Source: Parafrigoribacterium_A soli (GTDB lineage Bacteria > Actinomycetota > Actinomycetes > Actinomycetales > Microbacteriaceae). Taken from it: a DNA stretch of 64,000 bases. Within the stretch, counting starts at the first letter, position 1. Every line of letters begins with the position of its first letter. The stretch is from positions 558,001 to 622,000 of the forward strand of contig NZ_JBELNZ010000002.1 of assembly GCF_040227235.1 (NCBI RefSeq). Direction: 5' to 3'. Position numbers and translations under genes: made by a program. The notes beneath the pieces are model-generated. The model searched no databases. It had not been told where the DNA came from and was given only the letters and a program-made list of their open reading frames with translations. This document shows positions 40,937 to 49,694 of the stretch, one piece after another.

Positions 40937-41398
40937 TCAGTCTTCGTCTTCGTCGTCGTCTTCGTCGTCGTCAGCGATGACGCGCGGCTTGACGTAGGGG
41001 TCCTCGTCGCCCGCGTACTTCGCGGACCTCTTGAGGTTCTCGACCTCGGCGTCGCGATTGCGTGCCTCGGCGAGCAGCGTCTCGATGAGGGCCGCGTTCT
41101 CGGGCACCGCATCCGCAATGAATTCGAGCGAGGGCGTGAGCCGCGCGGTGATGTTCTTGCCCACTTCGCTGCGCAGCATGCCGGTGGCCGACTTGAGAGC
41201 GGCCGCGGAATCCGCGCGCTCCTCGTCGCTGCCGTACACGGTGTAGAAGACGGATGCGTGCTGCAGGTCGCCGGTCACCCTCACGTCCGTGATGGTGACG
41301 AAGCCGAGCCGCGGGTCCTTGAGGCCGCGCTCGAGCGTCTTGGCCACGATCACCTTGATGCGGTCCGCCATCTTGGCGGCGCGTGCTGGATCAGCCAT
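40937..41398 (-). CDS. rbfA: 30S ribosome-binding factor A
   Basis: RbfA assists 16S rRNA maturation and 30S assembly. The 153-aa protein has the KH-like core RIKVIVAKTLERGLKDPRLGFVTITDVRVTGDLQHA and VFYTVYG. The tail is strongly acidic (IADDDEDDDEDED). Start MADPARAAKM at 41398; the longer frame to 41482 lacks conservation. It follows infB after a 183-bp gap holding a large stem-loop, which may attenuate it. Confidence 0.94.
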   Translation of the reverse strand: MADPARAAKMADRIKVIVAKTLERGLKDPRLGFVTITDVRVTGDLQHASVFYTVYGSDEERADSAAALKSATGMLRSEVGKNITARLTPSLEFIADAVPENAALIETLLAEARNRDAEVENLKRSAKYAGDEDPYVKPRVIADDDEDDDEDED

Positions 41399-41493
41399 TG
41401 CTGTACTCCTGTCTGATGTGACGCCCTGGGTCTCGACCAGCGGTATGTCTTTTTGCCGTTTCCACCGTAAGGGTGTCGTCACGGCTCGGAGGT

Positions 41494-41567
41494 GTCGGAT
41501 GCCGATGCCCGGCTAAGGAAACTCGGGGTAGGGGCCCCGTTTTCCGTGCCGGGTATCGGCATCCGAC
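41494..41567. terminator. Large 20-bp stem-loop between rbfA and infB
   Basis: GTCGGATGCCGATGCCCGGC (41494-41513) pairs with 41548-41567 with one mismatch. The 34-nt loop contains further pairing (GGAAA/TTTCC and CGGGG/CCCCG). It lies 15 bp after the infB stop and 96 bp before the rbfA start on the transcribed minus strand. No T-run follows. Confidence 0.65.
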
Positions 41568-41581
41568 GCCGACACCACGGA

Positions 41582-44257
41582 TTACACCCGCGGCTTCTCC
41601 TTGAGTTCGATCGTCTCGATCTCGTCGCCGACCTGGATGTCGTTGAACTTGCCGAGGCCGATGCCGGCCTCGAAGTCCGTGCGGACCTCGGTGACGTCAT
41701 CCTTGAAGCGACGCAGCGATTCGATGGCGAGATTGTCGCCGACGACGACACCCTCGCGGATGACGCGCGCCTTCGCATTCCTCGTGATCGTTCCGGAGCG
41801 CACGATGACACCCGCGACGTTTCCGAACTTGGAGGAACGGAAGATCTCGCGAATCTCGGCGACGCCGGACTGCACCTCTTCGAACTCGGGCTTGAGCATT
41901 CCCTTGAGGGCGTTTTCGACGTCTTCGAGGGCCGCGTAGATGACCGAGTAGAACCGCACATCGACACCCTCGCGCGCCGCACGTTCGCGGGCCTTCGGGT
42001 CGGGGCGCACGTTGAATCCGATGATGATGGCGTTGTCGACGGTGGCGAGGTTGATGTCGCTCTCCGTGACGGCACCGACACCGCGGTGGATGATGCGCAG
42101 CTGAACCGAATCGTCGACCTCGATCTTGAGCAGCGACTCCTCGAGTGCCTCGACGGCACCGGAGACGTCACCCTTGATGATGAGGTTGAGCGATTCGACC
42201 TTGCCCTCTTCGAGAGCCCGCGTGAAGTCCTCGAGGCTGATGCGCTTGCGGCTGCGGGCGAGCAGGGCGTTGCGCTCTGCTGCCTCGCGCTTTTCGGCGA
42301 TCTGCCTGGCGGTGCGGTCATCGTCGGTGACGAGGAAGGTGTCGCCGGCGCGCGGCACGGAGGTGAGTCCGAGCACCGCGACCGGGCGAGCGGGCGTCGC
42401 GGCCGTGACCGGTTCGCCGTTCTCGTCGAACATGGCACGAACGCGGCCGTAGGCCGTCCCTGCCACGATCGGGTCGCCGACCTCAAGGGTTCCCGACTGG
42501 ATGAGCACGGTCGCCACGGCGCCACGTCCCTTATCGAGCTTGGCCTCGATCGCCACGCCGCGCGCATCCTTGTTGGGGTTCGCGCGCATGTCGAGCCCGG
42601 CGTCTGCCGTGAGCAGCACCGCGTCGAGAAGCTCGGGGATACCGACCTTGTTGAGCGCGGACACGTCGATGAACATGGTGTCCCCGCCGTACTCTTCCGC
42701 GACGAGACCGAACTCGGTGAGCTGCTGGCGCACCTTGGCGGGGTTGGCCCCCTCCTTGTCGATCTTGTTCACCGCGACCACGATCGGCACGTTGGCGGCC
42801 TGGGCGTGGTTCAGCGCCTCGACCGTTTGCGGCATGATGCCGTCGTCCGCCGCCACCACGAGAATCGCGATGTCGGTGACCTGGGCGCCGCGGGCACGCA
42901 TGGCGGTGAACGCCTCGTGACCGGGGGTGTCGATGAAGGTGATGGCGCGCTCGATGCCCTCGTGCTCCGTGACCACCTGGTACGCACCGATGTGCTGCGT
43001 GATTCCACCGGCCTCGCCGGCGACCACGTTCGCATTACGGATGGCGTCGAGGAGCCTGGTCTTACCGTGGTCGACGTGACCCATGACCGTGACGACCGGC
43101 GGACGGGCGACGAGGTCTTCATCCGTCTCGTCTTCGAGCTCCTGGTCGAGGTCGAGATCGAAGCCCGCGAGCAGTTCGCGGTCCTCGTCCTCGGGCGAGA
43201 CCATCTCGATCTTGAAGCCGAGCTCGGCGCCCAGGATCTCGAAGGTCGCCTCGTCGAGCGACTCGGTCGCGGTGGCCATCTGCCCCAGGTGGAACAACAC
43301 GGTCACCAGGTTGCCGGGGCTCGTGTCGATCTTGTCGGCGAAGTCGGTGATGGATGCGCCGCGCCGCATGCGGATGACGGTCTTGCCGTCACCGCGGGGA
43401 ACGCTGACGCCGCCGAGCGAAGGAGCCTCTCTGAGCTCGAATTCCGCCCTCTTCGTGCGCTTCGACTTGCGCGCCTTGCTCTTGCCGCCACCGCGACCGA
43501 AGGCACCTGCGGTGCCGCCGCCGGGTCCACGACCGCGGCCGCCACCACCCGCGGGTCGGTTCGGTCCGAAGTTGGATCCGGGAGCGCCGGCCGGGCGGAA
43601 GCCACCGGCACCGGCCGGACGGCCTGCGCCACCGGGACGGAATCCACCCGCTCCGGCAGGACGCTGACCGAAGCCGCCCGGACGTTGGCCCTGTCCTGGC
43701 CCACCGGGGCGCGGCGCGCCCGGACGAGGTGCGGAGGGGCGCGGGATGCCGCTGGGTGACGGTGGACGCGTGTTCATGCCCTGCGTGCTGGCATAGGGGT
43801 TGTTGCCTGGGCGGGGTGCGCCCGGGCGCTGCATACCCTGCGTGGTTGCGTAGGGGTTGTTGCCCGGTCGTGCCGCGCCGGGGCGCGGGATCGAGGGGGT
43901 CTCTGCAGCGGGAGTCGGCGCAGCCGGAGCCGGTGCCGGCGCGGCAGGCGCATCCGGAGCCTTCGGCTCTGACGCGGCGGGTGCCTCGGCAGGGGTCTGC
44001 TCTGCAACGGCGGGAGCGGCCGGTGCCCGAGTCGGGCGAGCCGGTGCCTTCGCGGGCGCGGGCGCCTCTGCGGGCTTTGCCGGAGCGGTGATACCTGCCT
44101 CGGCGAGCGCAGCTTTCAGCTTGCGGGCGACCGGCGGTTCAATGCTCGAGGACGGGCCCTTGACGTATTCGCCCATTTCTTTGAGCTTGTCGAGGGCGAC
44201 CTTGCTATCGATGCCGAGTTCGGCAGCGACTTCGTGTACGCGTGGTTTTGCAGCCAC
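41582..44257 (-). CDS. infB: Translation initiation factor IF-2
   Basis: IF-2 is the GTPase that brings initiator tRNA to the 30S subunit. In this 891-aa protein, residues 1-270 are a low-complexity Ala/Pro/Gly/Arg region with a repeated RPGNNPYA(T/S)TQGM unit, following a KPRVHEVAAELGIDSKVAL helix. The G domain has MGHVDHGKTRLLD (G1, with R where S is usual), DTPGHEAF (G3) and NKIDKEGA (G4). Domains II-IV follow. GTG start 44257. Part of the nusA-ylxR-infB-rbfA operon. Confidence 0.97.
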   Translation of the reverse strand: MAAKPRVHEVAAELGIDSKVALDKLKEMGEYVKGPSSSIEPPVARKLKAALAEAGITAPAKPAEAPAPAKAPARPTRAPAAPAVAEQTPAEAPAASEPKAPDAPAAPAPAPAAPTPAAETPSIPRPGAARPGNNPYATTQGMQRPGAPRPGNNPYASTQGMNTRPPSPSGIPRPSAPRPGAPRPGGPGQGQRPGGFGQRPAGAGGFRPGGAGRPAGAGGFRPAGAPGSNFGPNRPAGGGGRGRGPGGGTAGAFGRGGGKSKARKSKRTKRAEFELREAPSLGGVSVPRGDGKTVIRMRRGASITDFADKIDTSPGNLVTVLFHLGQMATATESLDEATFEILGAELGFKIEMVSPEDEDRELLAGFDLDLDQELEDETDEDLVARPPVVTVMGHVDHGKTRLLDAIRNANVVAGEAGGITQHIGAYQVVTEHEGIERAITFIDTPGHEAFTAMRARGAQVTDIAILVVAADDGIMPQTVEALNHAQAANVPIVVAVNKIDKEGANPAKVRQQLTEFGLVAEEYGGDTMFIDVSALNKVGIPELLDAVLLTADAGLDMRANPNKDARGVAIEAKLDKGRGAVATVLIQSGTLEVGDPIVAGTAYGRVRAMFDENGEPVTAATPARPVAVLGLTSVPRAGDTFLVTDDDRTARQIAEKREAAERNALLARSRKRISLEDFTRALEEGKVESLNLIIKGDVSGAVEALEESLLKIEVDDSVQLRIIHRGVGAVTESDINLATVDNAIIIGFNVRPDPKARERAAREGVDVRFYSVIYAALEDVENALKGMLKPEFEEVQSGVAEIREIFRSSKFGNVAGVIVRSGTITRNAKARVIREGVVVGDNLAIESLRRFKDDVTEVRTDFEAGIGLGKFNDIQVGDEIETIELKEKPRV

Positions 44258-44351
44258 AATTCTCCTGTCTGGGCCTGCACCCGGACAGGGGCAGACCGTT
44301 AGTTACGGACGGGTCTCATTTCGAGCCGCTCATTAGTTGTCCATAGTTCAA

Positions 44352-44639
44352 TCAGCCTGTTCGTTCGGGTGTCTCGGATGAGACACCGACTGTTGCAATC
44401 AACCCCTGCGCCCGAAGCGGTCCATCCACTCTCAACGCACGGCCGAAAGCCTTGCGTGCAATCGAAGTCTCGATGCAACTGAGGGTGGGATGCACCCAGG
44501 CGCCCCGGCCGGGAAGCGTCGCGGAGGGATCCACAACCACCTCGCCGTTGCGCGCGACGACCCTCAGCAGGGAGGATCTGGCATCGCGTTTCCGGCAGCC
44601 AAGACAGGTTCTTACGGGTTCCATACTAGACCCACTCAT
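44352..44639 (-). CDS. YlxR family (DUF448) RNA-binding protein
   Basis: A 95-aa basic protein with the YlxR signature RTCLGCRKRDARSSLLRVV and GRGAWVHPTLSCIETSIARKAFGRAL. Some members regulate RNA or bind RNase P; the role is still under study in most bacteria. Start MSGSSMEPV at 44639 follows GGAAGGGG; an ATG five codons later is possible. It sits between nusA and infB as usual, although DUF3054 on the opposite strand is inserted here. Confidence 0.9.
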   Translation of the reverse strand: MSGSSMEPVRTCLGCRKRDARSSLLRVVARNGEVVVDPSATLPGRGAWVHPTLSCIETSIARKAFGRALRVDGPLRAQGLIATVGVSSETPERTG

Positions 44640-44725
44640 CAAGAACCCCTTCCGGCCCCGCAACATTCCGGCACAGCGACATTCCGTGCTGTCGCCTCCA
44701 TGCTGCCCTACCTAGACTGCTCTTC

Positions 44726-45121
44726 ATGACCGTTCGCCGCACTTCAGCAACCACGATCATCACCGCGGCCGTGGTCGACGTCGTGCTCGTGCTCGTCTTC
44801 GTGGCCATCGGGCGCCAGAGCCACGATCAGGGCATCACGCCACTCGGCGTGCTCGAGACCGCCTGGCCATTCCTCACCGGTCTGGTCGTCGCCTGGGTCG
44901 GGATGCGTGCCTGGCGCAACCCGCTCGGCGTGCTGCAACCTGGCGTGCTGCTCTGGGTCGGCACCGTTCTGATCGGGATGCTGCTGCGGGTCGCGAGCGG
45001 ACAGGGCGTCGCGCTCCCCTTCGTCATCGTCGCGACCGTGACTCTGGCCGTGTTCCTGCTCGGCTGGCGGGCTCTCGCGGCGGGCTTCCGCCGCATCCGT
45101 CGCTCGCCCGAAGCGCTCTAA
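44726..45121 (+). CDS. DUF3054 family membrane protein
   Basis: A 131-aa protein with four helices (TAAVVDVVLVLVFVAIG; TAWPFLTGLVVAWVGM; VLLWVGTVLIGMLLRVASG; FVIVATVTLAVFLLGW) matching the DUF3054 pattern including the WP and G-R-S-H motifs (AIGRQSHDQG). Function unknown. It is transcribed against the operon, between ylxR and nusA, which is unusual. Its stop lies inside the duplicated nusA-end copy. Confidence 0.85.
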   Translation: MTVRRTSATTIITAAVVDVVLVLVFVAIGRQSHDQGITPLGVLETAWPFLTGLVVAWVGMRAWRNPLGVLQPGVLLWVGTVLIGMLLRVASGQGVALPFVIVATVTLAVFLLGWRALAAGFRRIRRSPEAL

Positions 45122-45151
45122 GACTCGAGGATCGAGTCCGGCTGGATGTCG
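45117..45151. repeat. Duplicate of the nusA 3' end
   Basis: 35 bp at 45117-45151 repeat 45228-45262 with one mismatch, 111 bp apart. Read on the minus strand, both encode DIQPDSILES and a stop. The intervening 37 codons continue in frame with no stop. DUF3054's stop lies within this copy. Confidence 0.85.
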
Positions 45152-45170
45152 GCCCGCTTAAACCGGGCCG
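45150..45170. terminator. Hairpin CGGCCCG-N7-CGGGCCG
   Basis: Perfect 7-bp arms (45150-45156, 45164-45170) around CTTAAAC, in the 107-bp space between the convergent DUF3054 and nusA genes. Possible bidirectional terminator. Confidence 0.5.
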
Positions 45171-45228
45171 CCAACGCTGGCGCGTCGTCGACCCGGCGCA
45201 AGAATCGACATTCAGCCGCCCTATAGTT

Positions 45229-46221
45229 CTAAGACTCGAGGATGGAGTCCGGCTGGATGTCGATCCTTGCGCCCGTCAGCTTGGCGGCGAGCCGGGCGTT
45301 CTGGCCCTCCTTGCCGATCGCGAGCGAGAGCTGGTAGTCGGGAACGAGTGCACGAACGGCCTTGGTCGACGCGTCGATCACAAAGGCCGAGGTGACCTTG
45401 GACGGTGACAGCGCGTTGGCCACAAAGGTCGCGAGGTCCTCGCTGTAATCGACGATGTCGATCTTCTCGTTGTTGAGTTCCGCCGTGACGGCACGCACCC
45501 GCTGGCCGAGCTCGCCGATGCAGGCACCCTTGGCGTTGACGCCGGGCTCGTTGGCGCGCACGGCGATCTTGGTGCGGTGACCCGCCTCGCGAGCGAGCGA
45601 GATGATCTCCACGGCGCCGCTCGCGATTTCCGGCACCTCGAGCGCGAAGAGCTTGCGCACGAGCGAGGGGTGCGTGCGCGAGACCGTAATCTGCGGCCCC
45701 TTGAGTCCCTTGCTCACCGAGGTGACGTACACCCGGATGCGCGAGCCGTGCGCATAGTCCTCGCCCGGCACCTGCTCCTCGGGTGGCAGTATCGCCTCGA
45801 CGGTGCCGAGGTCTACGTGGATCATCCGCGGGTTTGGACCCTGCTGGATGATGCCGGCGACGATGTCGCCCTCGCGGCCCTTGAACTCGCCGAGCACGTG
45901 GTCGTCCGCAATGTCGCGCAGGCGCTGGTTGATGACCTGCTTGGCGGCGAACGCGCCGATGCGACCGAAGTCGCTCGGGCTGTCTTCGGCCTCGCCGATG
46001 ACCTCGCCCTCGTCGTTGAATTCGGGCACGAAGATGCTCACGTGACCCGACTTGCGGTCGAGGCTGACCCTCGCCGAGGGAACCTCTTCCTTGCGTTCGG
46101 CCTGGCCGGTGTGCTTGAGATAGGCGGTGAGAATTGCCTGCTCAATGATCACGACCAGTTCCTCGAAGGGAATTTCGCGCTCGCGCTCCATGAGGCGCAG
46201 CACGCTCAGATCGATGTCCAC
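45229..46221 (-). CDS. nusA: Transcription termination/antitermination factor NusA
   Basis: NusA binds RNA polymerase and controls pausing and termination. The 330-aa actinobacterial short form has the N-terminal domain (LSVLRLMEREREIPFEELV), an S1 region (GDIVAGIIQQGPNPRMIHVDLG), and KH1/KH2 (AGHRTKIAVRANEPGVNAKGACIGELGQR; LAIGKEGQNARLAAKLTG). No C-terminal acidic repeats. GTG 46221. The proS gene, not rimP, is directly upstream, with 135 bp between. Confidence 0.96.
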   Translation of the reverse strand: MDIDLSVLRLMEREREIPFEELVVIIEQAILTAYLKHTGQAERKEEVPSARVSLDRKSGHVSIFVPEFNDEGEVIGEAEDSPSDFGRIGAFAAKQVINQRLRDIADDHVLGEFKGREGDIVAGIIQQGPNPRMIHVDLGTVEAILPPEEQVPGEDYAHGSRIRVYVTSVSKGLKGPQITVSRTHPSLVRKLFALEVPEIASGAVEIISLAREAGHRTKIAVRANEPGVNAKGACIGELGQRVRAVTAELNNEKIDIVDYSEDLATFVANALSPSKVTSAFVIDASTKAVRALVPDYQLSLAIGKEGQNARLAAKLTGARIDIQPDSILES

Positions 46222-46356
46222 TGAGGGCCTCCACTATTCAGGTTCTGGTAACTCCGTCGACAGGTGCGGACGGACGTTCTCTGTCTACGGTACCGGACGG
46301 CAGACTCCATGGCTGCCGCGGCATCCGATGCGGCGGCAGTGGTGATCGTGCCGGTG

Positions 46357-48126
46357 CTATTCGGCCGGGATGGCCGCCACGACGTCGGCGAGCGGCACGG
46401 CAGTGCGCTCCCCCGTTCTGCGATCCCACAGCTCGACGTTGCCCTCCGCCACCGCTTTGCCGACGATCACGATGATCGGCACCCCGATGAGTTCGGCATC
46501 GCCGAACTTGACGCCGGGAGAGACCTTGAGTCGGTCGTCAAAGAGCACGTCGAAGCGGGCAGACTCGAGTTCGGCGACGAGCATTTCCGCAGCCTCGTAC
46601 ACGACGGGTTCCTTCGTCGCGGCGATGACGTGCACGTCGAACGGGCTCACGTTGCGGGGCCAGATGAGACCTCGCTCGTAGTTGTTGGACTCGGCGATGA
46701 CCGCCATGATGCGCGTGACCCCGATGCCGTACGAGCCCATCGTGACCGTGACGAGCTTGCCGTTCGCGTCGAGCACCTTGAGGCCGAGCACCTCGGCGTA
46801 CTTGCGGCCGAGCTGGAACACGTGGCCGATCTCCATGCCACGCGCGAGTTCGACCGGGCCCGAACCATCCGGAGCGGGATCGCCCGCACGCACGTTCGCG
46901 AGCTCGACGATGCCGTCCGCCTGGAAGTCGCGACCGACAACGAGTCCGAAGACGTGCCGCCCGTGCTCGTTCGCACCGGTGATCCACCCGGAGCCCTCCG
47001 AGACCCTGGGGTCGAGGAGATATCGGATGCCGGTCGTCGATCCGTCGCCGAGCACCGCACCGGTCGCACTCCACGGACCGATGTAGCCCTTGACGAGGCC
47101 CGGATTCTTGGCAAAGTCCGCGTCGTTTGCCGCCTCGACCTCGCCGGGAGCGAAGGCGACCTCCGCGCGCTTGAGGTCGACCTCACGGTCGCCCGGCAGG
47201 CCGACCACGACAAGTTCGCGGGTGCCGTCGAGCGCGGTGACCGCGAGCACGACATTCTTCAGGGTGTCTGCGGCCGTCCACGGGCGCCCGTCCGGACGGG
47301 GATGCTGCCGGTTCGCGACCTCGACGAGAGCGTCGATCGTGGGCGAGTCTGGGGTGTCGAGCACCTCTGCGGGCGTGAGCTTCTCGAATGAGCGAGCCGG
47401 AGGTGCTTCGGTGTGGAAGGCCTCCACGTTCGCGGCGTACCCGCCTGCGGAGCGCACGAAGGTGTCCTCGCCGACCGGGGTCGGGTGCAGGAACTCCTCA
47501 CTGCGCGATCCGCCCATTGCCCCGGCATCCGCCTGCACGATCACGTAGTCGAGACCGAGGCGCTGGAAGATTCGCTCGTAGGCGTCGCGCTGGGCCTGAT
47601 AGCTGACCTCGAGGCCGGCATCATCCACGTCGAAGGAGTATGCATCCTTCATCGAGAACTCTCGTCCCCTCAGGAGTCCCGCGCGCGGCCTCGCCTCGTC
47701 GCGGTACTTGTCCTGGATCTGGTACAGCGACAGCGGCAGGTCTTTGTACGAGCTGTAGAGATCCTTGACCAGCAGCGTGAAGGCCTCCTCGTGCGTGGGC
47801 GCGAGCAGGTAGTCGGCATCCTTGCGGTCCTGGAGGCGGAAGAGGAGATCGCCGTACTCGTCCCAGCGTCCGGTGGCTTCGTAGGGCTCGCGCGGCATGA
47901 GCGCGGGAAAGTGCACCTCCTGCGATCCTGCGGCCGCCATTTCCTCGCGGATGACAGCCTCGATCTTGCGGCGCACCTTCAGTCCGAGCGGCAGCCAGGC
48001 GAACACGCCGGCCGCCTGCCTCCGGATGTAGCCGGCCCGCACCAGCAGGCGATGGCTCGTCACCTCGGCGTCGGTCGGGTCCTCGCGGAGCGTGCGGACA
48101 AAGAGCTGGGAGAGTCGAGTGGGCAC
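46357..48126 (-). CDS. proS: Prolyl-tRNA synthetase
   Basis: ProS charges tRNA-Pro. This is the bacterial-type 589-aa enzyme with an editing insertion (INS, about residues 225-400). Class II motifs are visible: motif 2 YRDEARPRAGLLRGREFSMKDAYSFD and motif 3 MGSYGIGVTRIMAV. The anticodon-binding domain ends the protein. GTG start 48126. A 333-bp leader with several hairpins precedes it, but the T-box TGG motif was not found. Confidence 0.96.
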   Translation of the reverse strand: MPTRLSQLFVRTLREDPTDAEVTSHRLLVRAGYIRRQAAGVFAWLPLGLKVRRKIEAVIREEMAAAGSQEVHFPALMPREPYEATGRWDEYGDLLFRLQDRKDADYLLAPTHEEAFTLLVKDLYSSYKDLPLSLYQIQDKYRDEARPRAGLLRGREFSMKDAYSFDVDDAGLEVSYQAQRDAYERIFQRLGLDYVIVQADAGAMGGSRSEEFLHPTPVGEDTFVRSAGGYAANVEAFHTEAPPARSFEKLTPAEVLDTPDSPTIDALVEVANRQHPRPDGRPWTAADTLKNVVLAVTALDGTRELVVVGLPGDREVDLKRAEVAFAPGEVEAANDADFAKNPGLVKGYIGPWSATGAVLGDGSTTGIRYLLDPRVSEGSGWITGANEHGRHVFGLVVGRDFQADGIVELANVRAGDPAPDGSGPVELARGMEIGHVFQLGRKYAEVLGLKVLDANGKLVTVTMGSYGIGVTRIMAVIAESNNYERGLIWPRNVSPFDVHVIAATKEPVVYEAAEMLVAELESARFDVLFDDRLKVSPGVKFGDAELIGVPIIVIVGKAVAEGNVELWDRRTGERTAVPLADVVAAIPAE

Positions 48127-48459
48127 ACAGCTACTTTAGCTTTGGAGCGTCGGCGACCCTTCACGGCGGTCGGTACGCGAGCAGGATGGCGACCCGCGGT
48201 TCCCTCGAGGGGGGCTCGAAAGAGCCGCGGGCCTTCCCCGCCCGCCGCGCTCCGCCGCTGCCTACCCGAAAGGCAGCGGCGGACGCGATGCATCGCAGGG
48301 AAGTCACGAAGTACCCACCGAATGGGGTACGTTTCACTGGCTAATGCCCTTGCTGCTAAGACTCTATAGGGCAGTGAGTAGGGCGTGAACCCCGATCCGG
48401 GGTACAAAGTGTCCCGATCGCGACCCCAGTAGGGGGGCGGAACGCGCGGGGAGCGCGGT
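48127..48459. other. 333-bp hairpin-rich leader/intergenic region
   Basis: Both flanking genes are on the minus strand (ispG upstream, proS downstream). It holds a perfect 12-bp hairpin (48252-48282), a GGCTC-GAAA-GAGCC hairpin (48213-48226) nested in CCCGCGG/CCGCGGG arms, a GTACCC/GGGTAC pair (48311-48330), and CCGGGGTACAAA (48397-48408) with CCCCAGTAGGGGGGCG (48424-48439). No protein gene is supported. Confidence 0.55.
48252..48282. terminator. Perfect 12-bp hairpin in the ispG-proS gap
   Basis: CCGCCGCTGCCT (48252-48263) and AGGCAGCGGCGG (48271-48282) flank the loop ACCCGAA. It could be the ispG terminator (177 bp past the stop) or part of the proS leader; no T-run follows. Confidence 0.55.
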
Positions 48460-49608
48460 TCAGGCGGTGACGACCTGCACAGATCCGACGGCGGCGGCGG
48501 GAAGGTCGGCGGCCAGCCGATTCGCCTCCTCGATGAGCGTCGCCACAATCTCGGACTCCGGGACGGTCTTGACGACGACGCCCTTCACGAAGATCTGGCC
48601 CTTGCCGTTGCCGCTCGCGACACCGAGATCGGCCTCGCGGGCCTCCCCCGGGCCGTTGACGACACAGCCCATCACGGCCACGCGCAGGGGAACGGTGAGT
48701 CCCTCGAGGCCATCCGTCACATCGTTGGCGAGCTTGTAAACGTCTACCTGGGCGCGGCCGCAGCTCGGGCAGGAGACGATCTCGAGCCTGCGCTCGCGCA
48801 GCCCGAGCGATTGCAGGATCTGCAGTCCGACCTTGACCTCCTCGACCGGTGGAGCCGAGAGCGAGACGCGAATCGTGTCGCCAATGCCCTCAGAGAGCAG
48901 GATGCCGAAGGCGGTCGCCGACTTGATGGTGCCCTGAAACGCTGGCCCGGCCTCGGTGACGCCGAGGTGCAGCGGCCAGTCACCGCGCTCGGCGAGTAGG
49001 CGGTAGGCCTTCACCATGGTGACCGGATCATTGTGCTTCACCGAGATCTTGAAGTCGTGGAAGTCGTGCTCCTCGAACAGGCTCGCCTCCCACACGGCGC
49101 TCTCCACGAGCGCCTCCGGCGTCGCCCTGCCATATTTCTGCAGCAGGCTCGGCTCAAGCGATCCGGCGTTCACTCCGATGCGGATGGAGACCCCGGCCGC
49201 CTTCGCCGCGGCGGCGATGGCGCCGACCTGGTCGTCGAACCTGCGGATGTTGCCCGGGTTCACTCGAACCGCGCCGACCCCCGCGTCAATCGCCGTGAAG
49301 ACGTAGCGGGGCTGGAAGTGGATGTCGGCTATGACCGGCAGCTGGCTCTTCGCCGCGATGATCTTGAGAGCGTCTGCGTCGTCCTGGTGCGGCACCGCGA
49401 CGCGCACGATGTCGCATCCGGATGCCGTGAGCTCGGCGATCTGCTGCAGGGTCGCGTTGATGTTCGTGGTCTGCGTCGTCGTCATCGACTGCACGCTCAC
49501 GGGAGCGTCTCCGCCCACCTTGACCCGGCCCACGGAGATCTGGCGCGAACGGCGGCGCGGCGCAAGGGTGTCTGGGGCTTGCGGCATTCCGAGGTTGATC
49601 GCTGGCAC
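48460..49608 (-). CDS. ispG: 4-hydroxy-3-methylbut-2-enyl diphosphate synthase (GcpE)
   Basis: IspG performs the next-to-last MEP pathway step, reducing MEcPP with a [4Fe-4S] cluster. The 382-aa protein has QSMTTTQTTNINATLQQIAEL, VNPGNI, VNAGSLEPSLLQKYG, and cluster ligands CPSCGR and GCVVNGPGEA with ISVKHND between. GTG 49608 (VPAINLGMPQ) is preferred; an upstream TTG is also in frame. In many actinobacteria ispG follows rseP, as here. Confidence 0.96.
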   Translation of the reverse strand: MPAINLGMPQAPDTLAPRRRSRQISVGRVKVGGDAPVSVQSMTTTQTTNINATLQQIAELTASGCDIVRVAVPHQDDADALKIIAAKSQLPVIADIHFQPRYVFTAIDAGVGAVRVNPGNIRRFDDQVGAIAAAAKAAGVSIRIGVNAGSLEPSLLQKYGRATPEALVESAVWEASLFEEHDFHDFKISVKHNDPVTMVKAYRLLAERGDWPLHLGVTEAGPAFQGTIKSATAFGILLSEGIGDTIRVSLSAPPVEEVKVGLQILQSLGLRERRLEIVSCPSCGRAQVDVYKLANDVTDGLEGLTVPLRVAVMGCVVNGPGEAREADLGVASGNGKGQIFVKGVVVKTVPESEIVATLIEEANRLAADLPAAAVGSVQVVTA

Positions 49609-49641
49609 GAGCAAAGTCTAGGCGTGCGCGCTGTTCGGTCG

Positions 49642-49680
49642 CTGAGCTTGTCGAAGCGCGGACCCCTTCGATGAGCCCAG
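49642..49680. repeat. REP-like inverted repeat after rseP
   Basis: CTGAGCTTGTCGAAG (49642-49656) and CTTCGATGAGCCCAG (49666-49680) are imperfect inverted repeats between rseP and ispG on the minus strand. The first arm is an exact complement of the 3261 copy. Confidence 0.7.
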
Positions 49681-49694
49681 GGAACGTGGGTGCG

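Noticed and set aside
43780..43870. infB internal repeat as a phase-variation tract
   Set aside because: Only two imperfect units that keep the frame; a normal low-complexity N-terminus of IF-2.
48127..48459. T-box riboswitch ahead of proS
   Set aside because: Hairpins are present and one arm ends GAACCGCGGG, but the diagnostic TGGN anti-terminator bulge was not found, and T-box control of proS is not typical of actinobacteria.
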